A stretch of 64,000 nucleotides of DNA from Vitis vinifera (taxonomy: Eukaryota; Streptophyta; Magnoliopsida; Vitales; Vitaceae). Of the stretch, positions 36,788 through 49,603 are shown one piece after another. The translations under genes were made by a program, and so were the position numbers. How positions within the stretch are numbered: position 1 is the first letter of the stretch; every line of letters starts with the position of its first letter. Under the pieces are notes generated by a model, which was not told the DNA's origin, made no database searches, and saw only the letters and a list, made by a program, of their open reading frames with translations. Location of the stretch: assembly GCF_030704535.1 (NCBI RefSeq), contig NC_081818.1:1811001-1875000 (forward strand). The letters run 5' to 3'.

Positions 36788-39700
36788 ATGGCGGACGACG
36801 GCGAATGCGGAGAAGTAGAGATGAGCGACGAGCAGAAGAAGGAGATCGCTAAGTGGTTCCTCCTCAACTCTCCCGCCGGAGAAATTCAATACGTCGCCAA
36901 AGGTGTTCTTTCTCTGTTTCTACGAATGCATCTTCTGGAAACTCATTTGCTCTTGATTCTCCTTCGGATTAGGTTTTTCTGCGTTTGATAAGTGGATCGG
37001 GTTTTTTGTGTGATTGTTTGCAGATTTGCGATCGGTGTTGAGCGACGAGGATGTGTATAATGAGGCGGCCTCGGAGGCGTTTCCTTTGTACAACAAATCT
37101 CACATGATTTGCCTCGAAATGCCCGGCACAACTGGAGATGTGAGTCTCAGGATTCGTATAATATCATTGATGGATTTGTTGATGCTTGTTCGACTGCGTT
37201 TAGGTTAATTTTTCACATTGGCTCATTGATTTTGAACTCGGATTTGCGTTTGGATTGAGAAAAATACAGGTGGAGTTGTGACTTATTTTGATGGATTTGA
37301 TTATGGTGTGTTGGGTCAGTTAGGTGCCATGAGGAGTAAACTTTGATTGTATTTGAAAGTTTATTGCATTTGAGAATGTCTCAATTGTTGTCTAGAATGG
37401 CTTATAGCAGTTACCATAGTGTTGAAATCTCCATTTGAATGGTACATGCAACATTCCTTTGACCTTTTTTTTGTGGACTTCAATCATTATTTTGTTTTCT
37501 TTATCATGAACTTGGTGCCAATTCATGATCTCGTGATTTACAATCATAATTCATTGAATATACTGTGAGAACATTTTCTAATGGTGGTTTTTTCTCTCAT
37601 TCTTAATACATTTGCAGGTGTTGGTTACATCATTTAGCGAGCTTGATAAGAATGAATATCTAGACCCAAGAACTGCCCATGTTGCTATAATTGACCACGT
37701 TAAACAAGTGAGTTACTCTGTTTAGTGCATTTTTTAAGGATGAAAAGAATCAAGAAGGAAAGTAATTTTTGGCAGGGAAGGTTTTTCTTTTTAGCTAAGA
37801 TCATAATTTCAAATGGCCTAAGCCATAGGTGAAGGATATCGTCCTCTGTGTACTTCAAAAGGGAAAAAAATTATGCTCTCTCTTTTCTTCATTAGTTTTC
37901 TTCTTTTAAATATTGTAAACCAATTTATTAGATAAACATGTCATAAATGCAGGTTATTTCTGTAATTATTTGCATAAAATAATTTACTCCATGCTTATAC
38001 TATTTTTTTGGGATCTTTGTGGATAAAAACACGATTAGAACTTAAATTTAGCGATGTGATAATCTCAATTATATAGATTCCAGAAAACATCATATGTTCT
38101 TGATTCCTATTCTAAGTTTATTCTATCAGTTGTCTTTACAGCATATAGCTGATAGCGTAGTTCCTTGCATGCAAAGATCCAAATATATTTTGGAACACCT
38201 AGTATTGTTTTTTACTTTTATTATGTCATTTTATTCTCTTGCTAATATTTTTCTTCATGCGCTTTTAATCATCTGTGATCTCTCAGTATTTTTTTCAAGT
38301 CATGTTCTCCAAGTTTTCCATCCTTTTTGTTTATAATTTTTTTTAATAGGCATCCCTTTTTGTTTATTGTGACACGCTAAATTGGTTCAGGTTTGTACAG
38401 AGGTGAGACCCGCTGCTGATGAAGAACTGCCATCTGCATATGTTGAGGAATTTCGGTACACTTTACTACTTAAACCTGGAAAATAATGTTTCCATGTGAT
38501 TGTTTGAGAGTACATTTAAATGGATATGAGTATTTTGGGTTTCTGGTAGGAGGTTTGAGCATCTGGGTTTTTAGTAGGCGATACAAGCTTAAAACTTGCA
38601 AAATTTTGACCCTCGAAGGAGTTTCTGATTCTTGCTAAATGTCCACAGGTGTAATCCTTTGAGTGCATCTTGACTGTAATTCTGCACTCTTTGAGTAATG
38701 ATTTACTCAATAGAATATTTAAAAACTCAATCGGTCTTCTCTGCTCTAGTGAAGGCCTTATATTGCTATCAATATTACCTTTCAATGGATTGCTGGGCTG
38801 AGTGGCACAGGAACCAGTATGTCACAAACCACACACCTGTGGTTGTGGTGTGATGAGGATTGGATTGTGTATATAGGCACCTAACCAGAAGTTAGAGTGT
38901 AATAAGCTAGTTTGGACATAAAACCAGTGCATGAAACTTTTTTTTTTGAATATATATTTAGACTCTTAGTCTTCCAATGTGTTGAGGACCATTCCGCTTA
39001 TGAGGTACATAATTAGAATTTGGAATCTGATGAAATAGCCCAATAATGAAGTGGTGCCCATAACATTAGTGGATTGATGCATCTCTGGTGGGACTTGACC
39101 AGTAATAGCACAAGAGTACTTTAGTGGATTTCTCAGCTTGTTTCTAATTGATAATGGAATTATTCATGAGTCATCATGCACAGATACACCTGAGCAAAAT
39201 GACGTTGCTGAGGTGACAATAAACATCTTCTGGAAGTTGCTTGGTCACTTCTCTTTGCTAGGAGTGTCGAAAGATTCATTAGGGTGATGCTATTTTAGTA
39301 GCAGCTTACTTAATAAATCAGATGCCTTCTAGAATACTTGCTAACAAACGCCTTGAATCATTTAAACAGTTCTTTCCTACTGAATATTTTCCAAACTCCA
39401 TACCGTCAAAAGTCTTTAGGTCAGTTGCATTTGTTTGCATTCTAGCTAGGAGTTCTTCAAACTTGGAACCAAGAGCCCTAAAGTGTTTATTTGTGGGCTA
39501 TTCACCTCATCAAAAGAGCTATATTTGCTACCATCCTCCGACCAAGAAAAAGTATGTCTCCCTAAATGTTACATTTTTTGAGAGACAGTCATTTTCTTGG
39601 TCCTGATTTTCAGGGGAAGAACAAAAGTAGTGAAAACCAGTCACAAAATATTTTTCCACTCCCCAAAGTGGGAAGATATCATAAGTGTTGACATGCAAGG

Positions 39701-42700
39701 TGGAGCTTCGGGTCAGGGGGAGAATGTAGAGAAGATGGAAACCCTTCTTATACTCTAGCCACTGACAATGAATCCAAACAGGCTCCTTTGGAGGTCTCAA
39801 ATCAGTTTCAAAGTCAAGAATCAACAACTTCTGTACCTGCAAATTGCCCTCTTCAAGTTTACTCTGGGAAGAACAAGCAGGCTGTGAATCAAGGAATGAG
39901 TTCTCTATTTCCAAAGCATAGTAAATCTTTTGAACCCGGGGTAAGTCCTGAAACTTGCAATGTTCAAGAAAAACCTAGCTATTGTTGAGACTAATTGTGA
40001 TCTTCCCATAGTTGTTAGAAAAGGGGTGCGAAGTTGTACAAAGCATCCTATTGCTCATTTTCTCGCTTATCAGAAAATCAACTCAGAGTATAAGATATTT
40101 GTAGCAAACCTGTCAAATGAGACTATCTCAAAGAATGTTGAAGAAGCTTTGAAAGATCCAAAATGGAAAGAGGCCATCAATGAGGAGATCAAAGCATTGC
40201 GGAAGAATAACACTTGGGAAGTGGCAAACTTACCCAAAGGGAAGAATACTGTGGGGTGCAAGTGGGTGTTTACAATCAAATACAAGTCTGATGACACTAT
40301 AGAGAGATACAAATCACATCTAGTCGCGAAGGAATACACACAAAGTTATGGGATTGACTATCAAGAAACATTCGCTCCAGTTGCTAAAATCAATTTCGTT
40401 CTAGTCTTGTTGTCAGTAGCAGTTAATAACGACTGGCCCTTGCAGCAACTAGATGTGAAGAACGCATTCCTTCATGGAAATCTAGAAGAAGAAGTGTTTA
40501 TGGATGCTTCTCTTGGTTTCAAAAAACACTTTAGTGTTGTTAAAGTGTGTGAAAACTCAATAAATATTTCTATGGCTTGAAGCAATCACTTAAAGCTTGG
40601 TTCGAAAGATTTAGTAAGTCAATTATTCATTTGGCTTCCGACAAAGCCAAGGTGATCATACTCTCATTATCAAAATCAAGCCAGAAGGAAAACTAACAAC
40701 CTTGATCGTGTATGTGAATGACATTATCTTGACAGGGACTGATGTTGAGGAGATGAAAATGATCAAGTTAAAGTTTGCCAAAGAATTTGAGATCAAAGAC
40801 TTGGGCAGTTTGAGGTATTTCCTCGGCATTGAGGTGGCAAGATCAAAGAAAGGTATCTATGTGTCATAATGAAAATACATCCTCAACCTCTTAAACAAGG
40901 TTCTAATGTTGGCATGCAAACCCGAAACTACACCTATCAATCCTAATTATAAGTTGGGTGTTAACCCCTCAGGAACACCCATATATAACGGATGGTATCA
41001 ACGATTGGTGGGAAAACTGATCTATTTTCTCATACTCGACCTAACATAGCTTATGTCATTGGCCTTGTTAGTCAATTCACACACACTCTAATGAATTGTC
41101 ATATGGAAGCAATGACTCATATTCTCAGGCACTTGAAACATACTCCAGTAAAAAATCTTCTATTTGAGAAACACGATCACTGTCATGTTGAAGCCTATAT
41201 TGATGTGATTGGGGTGGTTCACTCACAAATAGGCATTCTACATCAAGCTACTACACTCTAGTTGCTAGAAATTTGGTTACAAGGAGGAGTAAAAAACAAG
41301 TGGTTTCTCGCTCCAGTGCTGAAGCATAATTTAGGGCTATGGCTCTTGGGATTTGTGAGCTAATGTGGCTCAATACTCTTTTGAAAGAACTACATGTAAA
41401 AGTGGATGAACCTATGAGATTGTACTATGACAACAAGGCAGCAATAAGTGTTGCACATAATCCAATACAACATGACATGCATTGCACATAATCCAATACA
41501 ACATGACAGGACAAAGTACATTGAGATTGACCGACACTTCATCAAGGAGAAGATCGACAAATGGGTGATCTGCACACTGTTCGTAACCTCCAAGTCACAA
41601 TTGGCAGATGTGTTAACTGTTCACTAAGGCCTTACCTTCTAACATCTATTCTCCCTTAATTGACAAGCTGGGCATGTTGAACATCTTTGAACTAGTTTGA
41701 GGGGAGTTTTGGCGGATCTTTAGGAGTTGAAGATTTGAATTAGTTTAGAAGTCAAACTTTGTATTTTAAGAGATTTTAGATTCCGTTTCCTGATTTCTAG
41801 GGATTCTATAGGTTTCCTATTTTTCTACCCTTCTTTATCAAATGTATGCTTATATATAAACACTTTTTCTAAGCAATAAAGTATACTTTTCTCTTCAATT
41901 TTTTTTCAAAAACATAGTTTTTGCAGCATCTAACATAGATCTAGCATAGTTGATGCATTCTTCTATTAGGTTGGTGAGTTTTCCTGTATTATTGTTAATG
42001 AATGTTGTAAAAGATGAATTTCCCCTTGTGGTTTGTTTCATGCTATACCATATTTCCACCAAGGAATATCTACAATATTGCAAAGTACACTTATGTTGAT
42101 ATATATATTTTTTTTATTGGTAAATCAAAATAGAATTGAGTTGATATCTATGTTAGATATGTTCCCATGTACTTTATTTGATTAATTTTTTGAAAAATTA
42201 ATAGCAGCTTCTTTAATGTAATGCCTGAGCTGATGGAGGCAAAATCTTGCCCTATTCCATGCTTAGAACTAACATAGCAATTTTAATTGTTTTTGTTGCT
42301 AATACTCTCTGTACACGGTTAATCCACCACGTGGGTCAGATTGCAGGACCATGAGGATTCTACATGTTGCTCATTACTAGTATGATGCACATGGTATTGA
42401 GCTTGAATGGCCAAAAGGGTTGGGAGTGGGAGAGGACACCTTTTTAAATTTGCAGCTATTCCATCTTTTATATTGGTATTAAAGGAAATCAGGGTTAAGT
42501 AATAAATTGGAAAACCAAAAATTCCACTTCCCTCTCTAGAAGTATAGATGTTTTGCTAAATTAATGTCATATTCTTTTATGGCAGATGTGCAATGGACGC
42601 AGAAATTCTCAAATATGTTAGTGAAGCATATCCAAAAGGTGTTTGCTCTGTTTACTGTATAAATGGAAAAGATGCAGAAGGACCTGGTTGCGATTTTGAG

Positions 42701-45700
42701 TTTGCAGTGGTGATTTCAGCGGCTAGACATAGCCCACAGAATTTCTGGTGTGTGAAATTGGTCAAGTTACATTTTGTAGTAACTGTTATTTGCCTTTTAC
42801 TTGTTTTTATGTTTTTCTTGGTTTTTTTTTTTTTTGGGATGCGTGTGTGCGTGTTTGTTTGCAGACTACCCCTGATTGGTTGATTTATTTTCCATATCAT
42901 TCCACATGGTGGCTTCCTGTATAATTTTCTTTTTTTTTTTTTTTTGGTTTTACTTTTTCTTTTTTTCATTTTTGGCATATCTCAGTGGTGTGGCTTTAAC
43001 CTTGTGATTATTGCTGAAAGGATTTGAATACAGAGTGGTCTTCTGACAATTTTTTTTCTTTAATAGGATATAGATAGGTCATTTTCTTAAGAAGCATTAA
43101 AGTTCAAATGGTTGGACTGTTGGACTGCAATTATCAGACAACAGAAGAGAGGTTGGACTGTTGGAGAAATAATATGATTATGAGCACAAGAGGGTGCCCT
43201 AACTCTGGTTGCTCACCTTCAGGATTGCATCCAATGCTAGAGATGGCACACCTCGCCACATCTCTCTTTCCGCTCTCTATCTTCTTTTGAAGAAGAAATA
43301 TATGGGAAATGAGATGCCCCCATCCCCTCTGTTTCCAACATGGAAGTTTTATTGTTATTAGGACCTATGCACTCTTTTTTAAGTTTTTTACACTTTTATC
43401 CCTTTGGATGATCCATCTCTATAAGATTGGCTTATCCTAGATGATCCCCAAATGGTTTGTGATCTACACTTAATTCAGTTTATCTAATGCGCTTTTTCAG
43501 GATATGCCTGATCGGTTCTCTATTCCTTGTCAATACCTCCAGGAAAAGTATCCTTTACATTTCTGACACCACCTCATCCTCTGCCAGTCCAATCTCCTCT
43601 CATCTAGTTCACTGATCATACAACATTATGGCAAAGACCCTTGTTAGATAAATCAATCTATGTGAGGCTAATGCTTAACTAAATTGTGATAGCACACTGG
43701 AAGAGACCCACAATCAAGCATTTCTAGTCAGAAGTAATTAGCTGCAGAAAGCCATTGATAAATAGGCGGCAATCTGGTTTGTAGAGGGGAAAAAGAAGAC
43801 GGAAATACTGTGACATAGCTAAATCAGGTCTGTGCACATTGGTTGGAATTCCTCATATTAATATCTCTAATAACTCTTCTGTGGTTTTTGGAATCAAATG
43901 CTGGGGAGAGGGGAAGTGAGAAGTAACAATGGAAAGACCAAGAAGGAGAGAGAGTGGTGAGGTTAGTTTTCGAGGAAAACAATTGAAGTTCTGCCCTACC
44001 TCTTTAATGAATTCTAGACCCTCTAAAATTCTAGCATTTTTCATTTTTGAAAGCTTTATAAACTCCTGCAAAATCCTTTAATATCCATTGCATTTGAAAA
44101 TTCCCTCCATTTTAAAGACTGGAATTAGTAATTTAAATTCAATTCCTCTCCTTTCTCTTATATCCCTCACCCCATCTCCCCTCCCTCCTTGGCTGGTATA
44201 GAGCTGTCTCCATAGTTTGTTATTGCCTACTGCTTTGTCTTTGGACTTTACTCTCTCATTTTTAGTTATTATTTTCTTATGGATATGAAAAGAAAGAAAG
44301 CCTCCTTAATGGAGAGAAAGAAATAGGAGGGCTTTTGAAGATGTTGAACAAATGGACCAAGGCAACAAATCTTCTTTCATATGTATTTATTTTGGAATGG
44401 GTTAGGGTGTACATAGATGATCATTGAATGACTATGATAGCTCCTGTTGATAGGTTGAGCTCCAATTAAGGGGGGAGGGAGCTTGTCCTTTGTGTTCTCT
44501 CTTCTCTTTTGTCTGCCTGGTAATGCCTATTGTCTACACCATGTGGTACGCTGTTGCACTCCTCTTTTCATAGGTGCATTTCATATAATTTCTGATTCGC
44601 CTATTAAAAAAAAAAAGGACATGAAAAGAAAATAAGCTTGTTTCAAAGCGGAATCAAGGAAGGTCCATAAGCCATTCGAGGACTTCGTGAAGATAGTGAA
44701 GTCGCAGCTATGCCAGAATCTTAACAATAAGATGTCCTAGTTGTTAAAAATGCTAGGATATCTCATACCTTTCTTGGTCTGTTGACTAAGATCAAGTGTA
44801 GTATCTGTTCTTATTGGTTTAATATCTGATACATGGGTCATTGATCCACATGATATTAAATTAAATTTTTTGAAGGTTCACTACAGTAGCTTGCTACTGG
44901 AGCCTTCAAGCGTTACCCATGTGTTGCACTATTGCACTGGCCAGGCGCAACCCTACAACTCTAATTCTAATGTTTTTTTAATAATAAGACCTATAAAAAA
45001 ATGCTGGGATATTTCTAACCTAAATATATATGTGTCCATTTGTATGCGCACACATGTGTGTGTGAGACATTTATTTAGGAGATATCGATACTGTACCAAC
45101 ACCAGCTTGCATGGGATATACTATTAACCTATCATTAGATTTGTACCTTAACAGTTATAAATTAGTAACATTAATAATTTGGATTAGTTCAATTTCCTTT
45201 AATATTTTTAGCACTTTTGTATAGCAATGGAAGTTGGCGCTCAATATGGAACATTGAATTTAAGGATGACATGCAAATGCTGGAAGTAAGAGGCAGACTG
45301 CAGGTATTTTTCTTTAACTGATTCTAGTGTATATATGATACAACTTTTAGGACTTCTTTATTAAGTCCCTTGGTGCTTTCTGTTTTATTTTTCAGTGCAT
45401 GTGCCAGAATTAATTTAGACCTACATTATGCCAATTATTTTGTTCTTCTTTCAGGTGGGGGCCCATTACTTTGAAGAGGGAAATGTGCAGTTAGATGCAA
45501 AACATGAATGCAAGGATTCAACAATATTTCAGGTTATTATTTATATATGTATAAATATTCTATTCCTATTTTAAAGGGAAGAAACCAAGTGGTGTCACAC
45601 CTTTTTCAAAACATCAAACTACTACATATGGATTTAAAAGTAGAACAAAAATGGTGAATACACTATAATGGGCCCTCAATTACTTCCTTTTTGTAAACTC

Positions 45701-47770
45701 TTATTCCACATATTATATCTATATGCAACAAAATGACCCTTAATTACTTCCTTTTAAACTCTTATTCCATGTAAGTATACATGTAGGCTATGTTTGATTC
45801 CCAAAAAATTTGAGGGAAAAAAATAGAGAGGAAAAGTGGAAGGAAATATAAAGTGAAGGAAAAAAAAAATAGATTCAAAGTCAATAAATTATATATATAT
45901 ATATATTTGATAGGTAAAAGCAATTGTATTAAAAAGGAAAGTATACACGATGTATACAAGAAACCAAAAACAAAAAGGCACGGTCACGAAAACATCTGCA
46001 CCCTACGGAGCTCCTAACCAATCTACAAAATCAAGCGTCAACAAGGAGCCTACCCCAATATACTATCTTACCTAATCCCCAAATAGATACAAAAAAGAAC
46101 TTTTAAAAGAATGATTTGAACATTCACAATTCTCAAAGGTTCTCCTATTTCTTTCCCTCCAAATGGACCAAAAAAGGCATAACGGAGCAACCTTCCAAGC
46201 CTTTTTCCTCAAACTCATTTCACTTATTTTCCTCTATTATATAAAATCAAATAAATTTAAAATACATAAACCAATAATAATTAATATTTGTTTTTTTTTT
46301 AATTTTTCATAGTAAAACCAAATATAAGAAAACCATTTTCCTTAGCATTTTTTTTCTTTCCTTGGTACTTTCTAGGAATCAAATGTAGTCATAGGCTACC
46401 ATAATCATAGAGAGAGAGAGAGAGGAGGGTGAAGAGGAAGAAGGGGGTGAGCCATTGTGTGTGAGAGAGACTCCTTTTGGCTATGATCCACAATTCTGCC
46501 TCCCACTCATTTCATAAAGTCCGGAAATGATTTCCTATGGTCCTGCTCTTTCTGCAGCCCCCAGACTAAGAACAAAGGGGCTGCCATGATTTTTATAACA
46601 TTGAAAATATTTCATTATGTGGCACGATTCTAAGTATGCAAGGTCCATAAATGCTTTGTTGTGGAAATCAAGGTCCATTTTCTTCCCCAAATTATTCAAA
46701 AATATGCATCAGATCAGTTAGATGGTGAAGAAGTACCTTTATTTGAAGGCATCTAGAGTTTTTCTCTGTGTATGTTATCCAGGCATAGTGATTGGGTTTG
46801 CTAGAATTGTCAGCATGAAATACTTGCTGGCCATGATCAGTCAATCTGCTCATCTATTTCCCGGGCGGTCTTCAAGTTGAGGACTCAGATTCAGGATAGG
46901 ATTCTTATAGTTTTCTTCCCCATTTTTGCAAAAAGCATTAGAACACAGGTGAACTCCCTAATATTTATCAATATTTAAGCTTTAGAAATATGAACTATGT
47001 TCTTTGTTGATATATTAGTTTCAAAGGAATACTAACACTTTAGATCAATATATGTTCAGATAAGAAATGGTATTCAACAATCCAATGTCTTTCTAATTTT
47101 GTCTTTTATTTTGTTTTACTAACCCCATATTTTTGTCCAAGGATCATGCTTCGATATTTTTTATTTCATGAGTGAAGCATACTTGATCTCTTATTGACTT
47201 CTCATTCTTTATTGATCTATTTTGTTTGTAACACTTGTTCTATTTGTTTCAGTCCCCTGAAGATTGTGCAATTTCCATTGCCAACATCATCCGACACCAT
47301 GAGACAGAGTACCTGACATCTCTTCAGGTTTGCAACATCTATTCATTGATTAATACTGGAACAGATTTGTGCAACTTCCCTTTACTGAAAGTTTTACTTT
47401 GGACAGGCATCCTATTCAAATTTGCCAGACACCACTTTTAAGGTACTCTTTATACTTCGTCTAGTGTCTTGTGAAAATATGAGAAAAAGAAAAGCCCTCT
47501 GCAAGTTTAAAACCTTTCACCGAAGCATCCGAAAATTGAACCGTTCTTGTCGGATTATCTTGTTTTATTATTTATCAAATTACTCAACTTCGAACATTTA
47601 CCTTGCTCGTTTCTTGGACACACTTATGATTCATTCTATTTTCTGGACCATTTTTTATGCAGGATCTTCGGAGGAAGCTTCCAGTTACACGGACGCTATT
47701 CCCATGGCACAACACTATGCAATTTAGCCTGTCAAGAGACATCTCAAAAGAACTTGGAATCGGGAAGTAA
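36788..47770 (+). CDS. CPA: F-actin capping protein alpha subunit, 307 aa, ten exons
   Basis: With the beta subunit it forms the heterodimer that caps barbed ends of actin filaments. Exons: 36788-36902, 37024-37139, 37618-37707, 38391-38455, 42586-42747, 45225-45303, 45455-45532, 47253-47327, 47407-47442 and 47663-47770; the 924-nt CDS closes in frame. Diagnostic segments are QKKEIAKWFLLNSPAGEI, YNEAASEAFPLYNKSHM, LDPRTAHVAIIDHVKQ, SPQNFCNGSWRSIWNIEF, GAHYFEEGNVQLDAKH and the C-terminal RRKLPVTRTLFPWHN...MQFSLSRDISKELG, which forms the actin-contacting tentacle. The length equals that of plant orthologues. Introns 4, 5 and 7 are 4.1, 2.5 and 1.7 kb, swollen by inserted elements; the others are small. 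Key residues look intact. Confidence 0.96.
39150..41890 (+). mobile_element. Decayed Ty1/copia retrotransposon fragment in intron 4 of CPA
   Basis: The remains start in the integrase core (NGIIHESSCTDTPEQND) and continue through the copia integrase C-terminus (RALKCLFVGYSPHQKSY). RT follows with WVFTIKYKSDDTIERYK and QQLDVKNAFLHGNLEEEVF, then RNase H (LYYDNKAAISVAHNP). Multiple stops and frameshifts are present, and the RT active site reads YVND (40711-40722) in place of YVDD. A 26-base word is duplicated at 41451-41476 and 41482-41507 inside RNase H. A TTTGAGGGGAG polypurine-like tract near 41696 is followed by possible 3' LTR sequence. gag, protease and the 5' LTR are missing. Confidence 0.9.
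45784..46400. mobile_element. Possible Tourist-like element in intron 7 of CPA
   Basis: The left end GGCTATGTTTGATTCCCAA and the right end, reverse-complemented CATTTGATTCCTAGAAAG, are inverted and resemble the Harbinger-type termini at 19930-20973. A clear 3-bp duplication is not seen. A LINE fragment is nested inside. Confidence 0.4.
45903..46215 (-). mobile_element. LINE 3' fragment nested in intron 7 of CPA
   Basis: On the minus strand the reading APLCLFWSIWRERNRRTFEN is the conserved C-terminal block of plant L1-type ORF2. It resembles IPLCIFWTVWKERNKLAFKG of the intron LINE at 11.3-13.5 kb. Stops follow. A (TA)n stretch (45891-45906) marks the 3' end. Confidence 0.7.
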
Positions 47771-48355
47771 AAATACCATATACCAGAAGTACTAGGCTTG
47801 TATTTGTTTTTTTCCTCCTTCAAGGCGTGATTTGAGACACCGAGTTCATTCCCGCAGCAGTTAATTAGCATTTTGAATGATGAAATCCTTTTGAGAGCAG
47901 ATTGCTTTGCCTTCCCTATTCCCTCTTCTTGTTCATTTGCTGTATTGATCATTCCTTTCCTTGTGAGTGTCTTGTCACCGTGTCAATTTTGGTTGTGTAT
48001 TCTTCATTACATGATGTGTAAAGCTGTAAAGGATTGTGCTTGTTTTGACATTATTTGTTATATATTCAACATTCACCACCCACCACTCAGATGGTTCTTC
48101 CCCCTGCCAACGTTGTACCAAATTCCATGCTGTTTCGTATGCCTGCTCTGCATTGACATGTAGCTTTTGCCCTGACAAGTCAAGAAGGTTTCAAAATCCG
48201 CTAATATATCTTTACAGGAAGCCCCCTGCTTCTAATGGTGGCGTTGAACAATTCATATGATACGCCATTAACACTTCATACAAAACATGTGATTTTCAAG
48301 CTGGCAATACAAATAATTTCGTGAAAATTTCAATTAAAAAAAAAAAACACAAAAA

Positions 48356-48427
48356 TTCCGTTGCCGGGAATCGAACCCGGGTCTCCTGGGTGAAAGCCAG
48401 ATATCCTAACCGCTGGACGACAACGGA
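48356..48427 (-). tRNA. trnE-UUC: tRNA-Glu (UUC)
   Basis: The 72-base gene folds as a standard cloverleaf. The acceptor stem TCCGTTG pairs with CAACGGA and is followed by the discriminator A (48356). The anticodon loop is CTTTCAC with anticodon TTC at 48394-48392, and the T arm contains GGGTTCGATTCCC. The A box is TCGTCCAGCGGTTAGG. There is no intron and no encoded CCA. A run of 12 T on the coding strand a few bases downstream is a strong Pol III terminator. It lies 0.6 kb after the CPA stop on the opposite strand. Confidence 0.97.
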
Positions 48428-49294
48428 TTGATGTGAAGTAGGCTCTGGAATAATCTATTTCATGAAATTCTTAACATTGTTCCCCTAATTCTACCCAAAG
48501 GAAAAACTAATAAGTTTATTATTTTTGTACTATAAATATTTTCGATATTTAAAGTAATAAAATATCTATTGTTATTACTTTCTCTATTTTTTATTATTGG
48601 TTTTTTTTTTTATGGAGTCTTAAAGAAAATTGTTTTAAATTTTAAAATAAATATTAAAAATTTACTTTTTCCGTAAAGATAAAATTATCTCAAAAAATGT
48701 GATGAGTTAAAAATCAGATAATTTAAAAAATGAATTTTAGCTCAATATCTTAATTGAATTTTATTTTATTTCCTTTATTTTTTTTCTTCAAATTTTGAAG
48801 TTATTAGCTTTATATACACTTGGCTCATCTTAATTAATTCCTAATAAAATATTGATTTTTTAAAATTAAAGATGTAAAGCAGGTAATATCTATATAAGAG
48901 AGGGTAAATGTTCATAACCATTTTCAAAAACAATTTTTTGTTATCGAGGGAAAAAAAAAAAAAAAGCAAAAACAAAGGTTTGATAATAAAAAAATAAGAT
49001 GTTTTAGAATAACATATTTTACTAGTTTTGAGCTTACATTTGTTTTATAAAATATTAAAAGATAATTTTATAAAACAGTTGCCAAATAAAATCTAAAATT
49101 TTATTTATATACACGTGATTTATAAAAAATTAAAGGATTACTCAATAAATAAATGATTCAAAAATCACATTTGAAAAGAAATGTATATAAAAAATATTTT
49201 AACCAACATCATTTTTAAACAAGTTATAAATCATTAGAGATAAGAGTTGACTTTGATAGAGACTTTACATAAAGCTCCCTCCCTCCCTCGGTAT
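48428..49294. other. AT-rich intergenic stretch
   Basis: I see no gene or clear element, only poly-A/T runs. CCCTCCCTCCCTC at about 49277-49289 directly precedes the Mutator-like insertion site. Confidence 0.5.
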
Positions 49295-49443
49295 GGGATA
49301 AAGGAGTTTTGGGTCAAAATGGCCCATTTTTTAAACTTAATGTTCAAAATGGGCACATTTTGAAATTATTGTTCAAAATGGCCTCTTTGATGCCACGTAG
49401 GCGCCACATCATTAAAAAATATTTTTTTTTCGTCATTATAGTG

Positions 49444-49603
49444 AAAGCCGCAGTTGGGAAACGCGGTATCATTTTTGCACTAAAGCCGCAGTTGGCAAAC
49501 GCGGCTTCATTTTTGCACTAAAGCCGCAGTTGGCAAATACGGCTTCATTTTTGCACTAAAGCCGCATTTGGCAAATGCGGCTTCATTTTTGCACTAAAGC
49601 CGC
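49444..49603. repeat. 38-bp tandem repeats with a GCCGCA...TGCGGC palindrome
   Basis: Four full copies and a partial fifth start at 49444, 49482, 49520, 49558 and 49596. Each holds GCCGCANTTGGCAAANGCGG, a near-perfect palindrome, followed by TTCATTTTTGCACTAAA. The fifth copy is split by the LTR insertion: its palindrome resumes at 52357. Confidence 0.92.

Noticed and set aside
36590..36889. Minus-strand ORFs opposite the capping-protein leader and first exon
   Set aside because: Produced by the GA-rich leader; the plus strand carries the gene.
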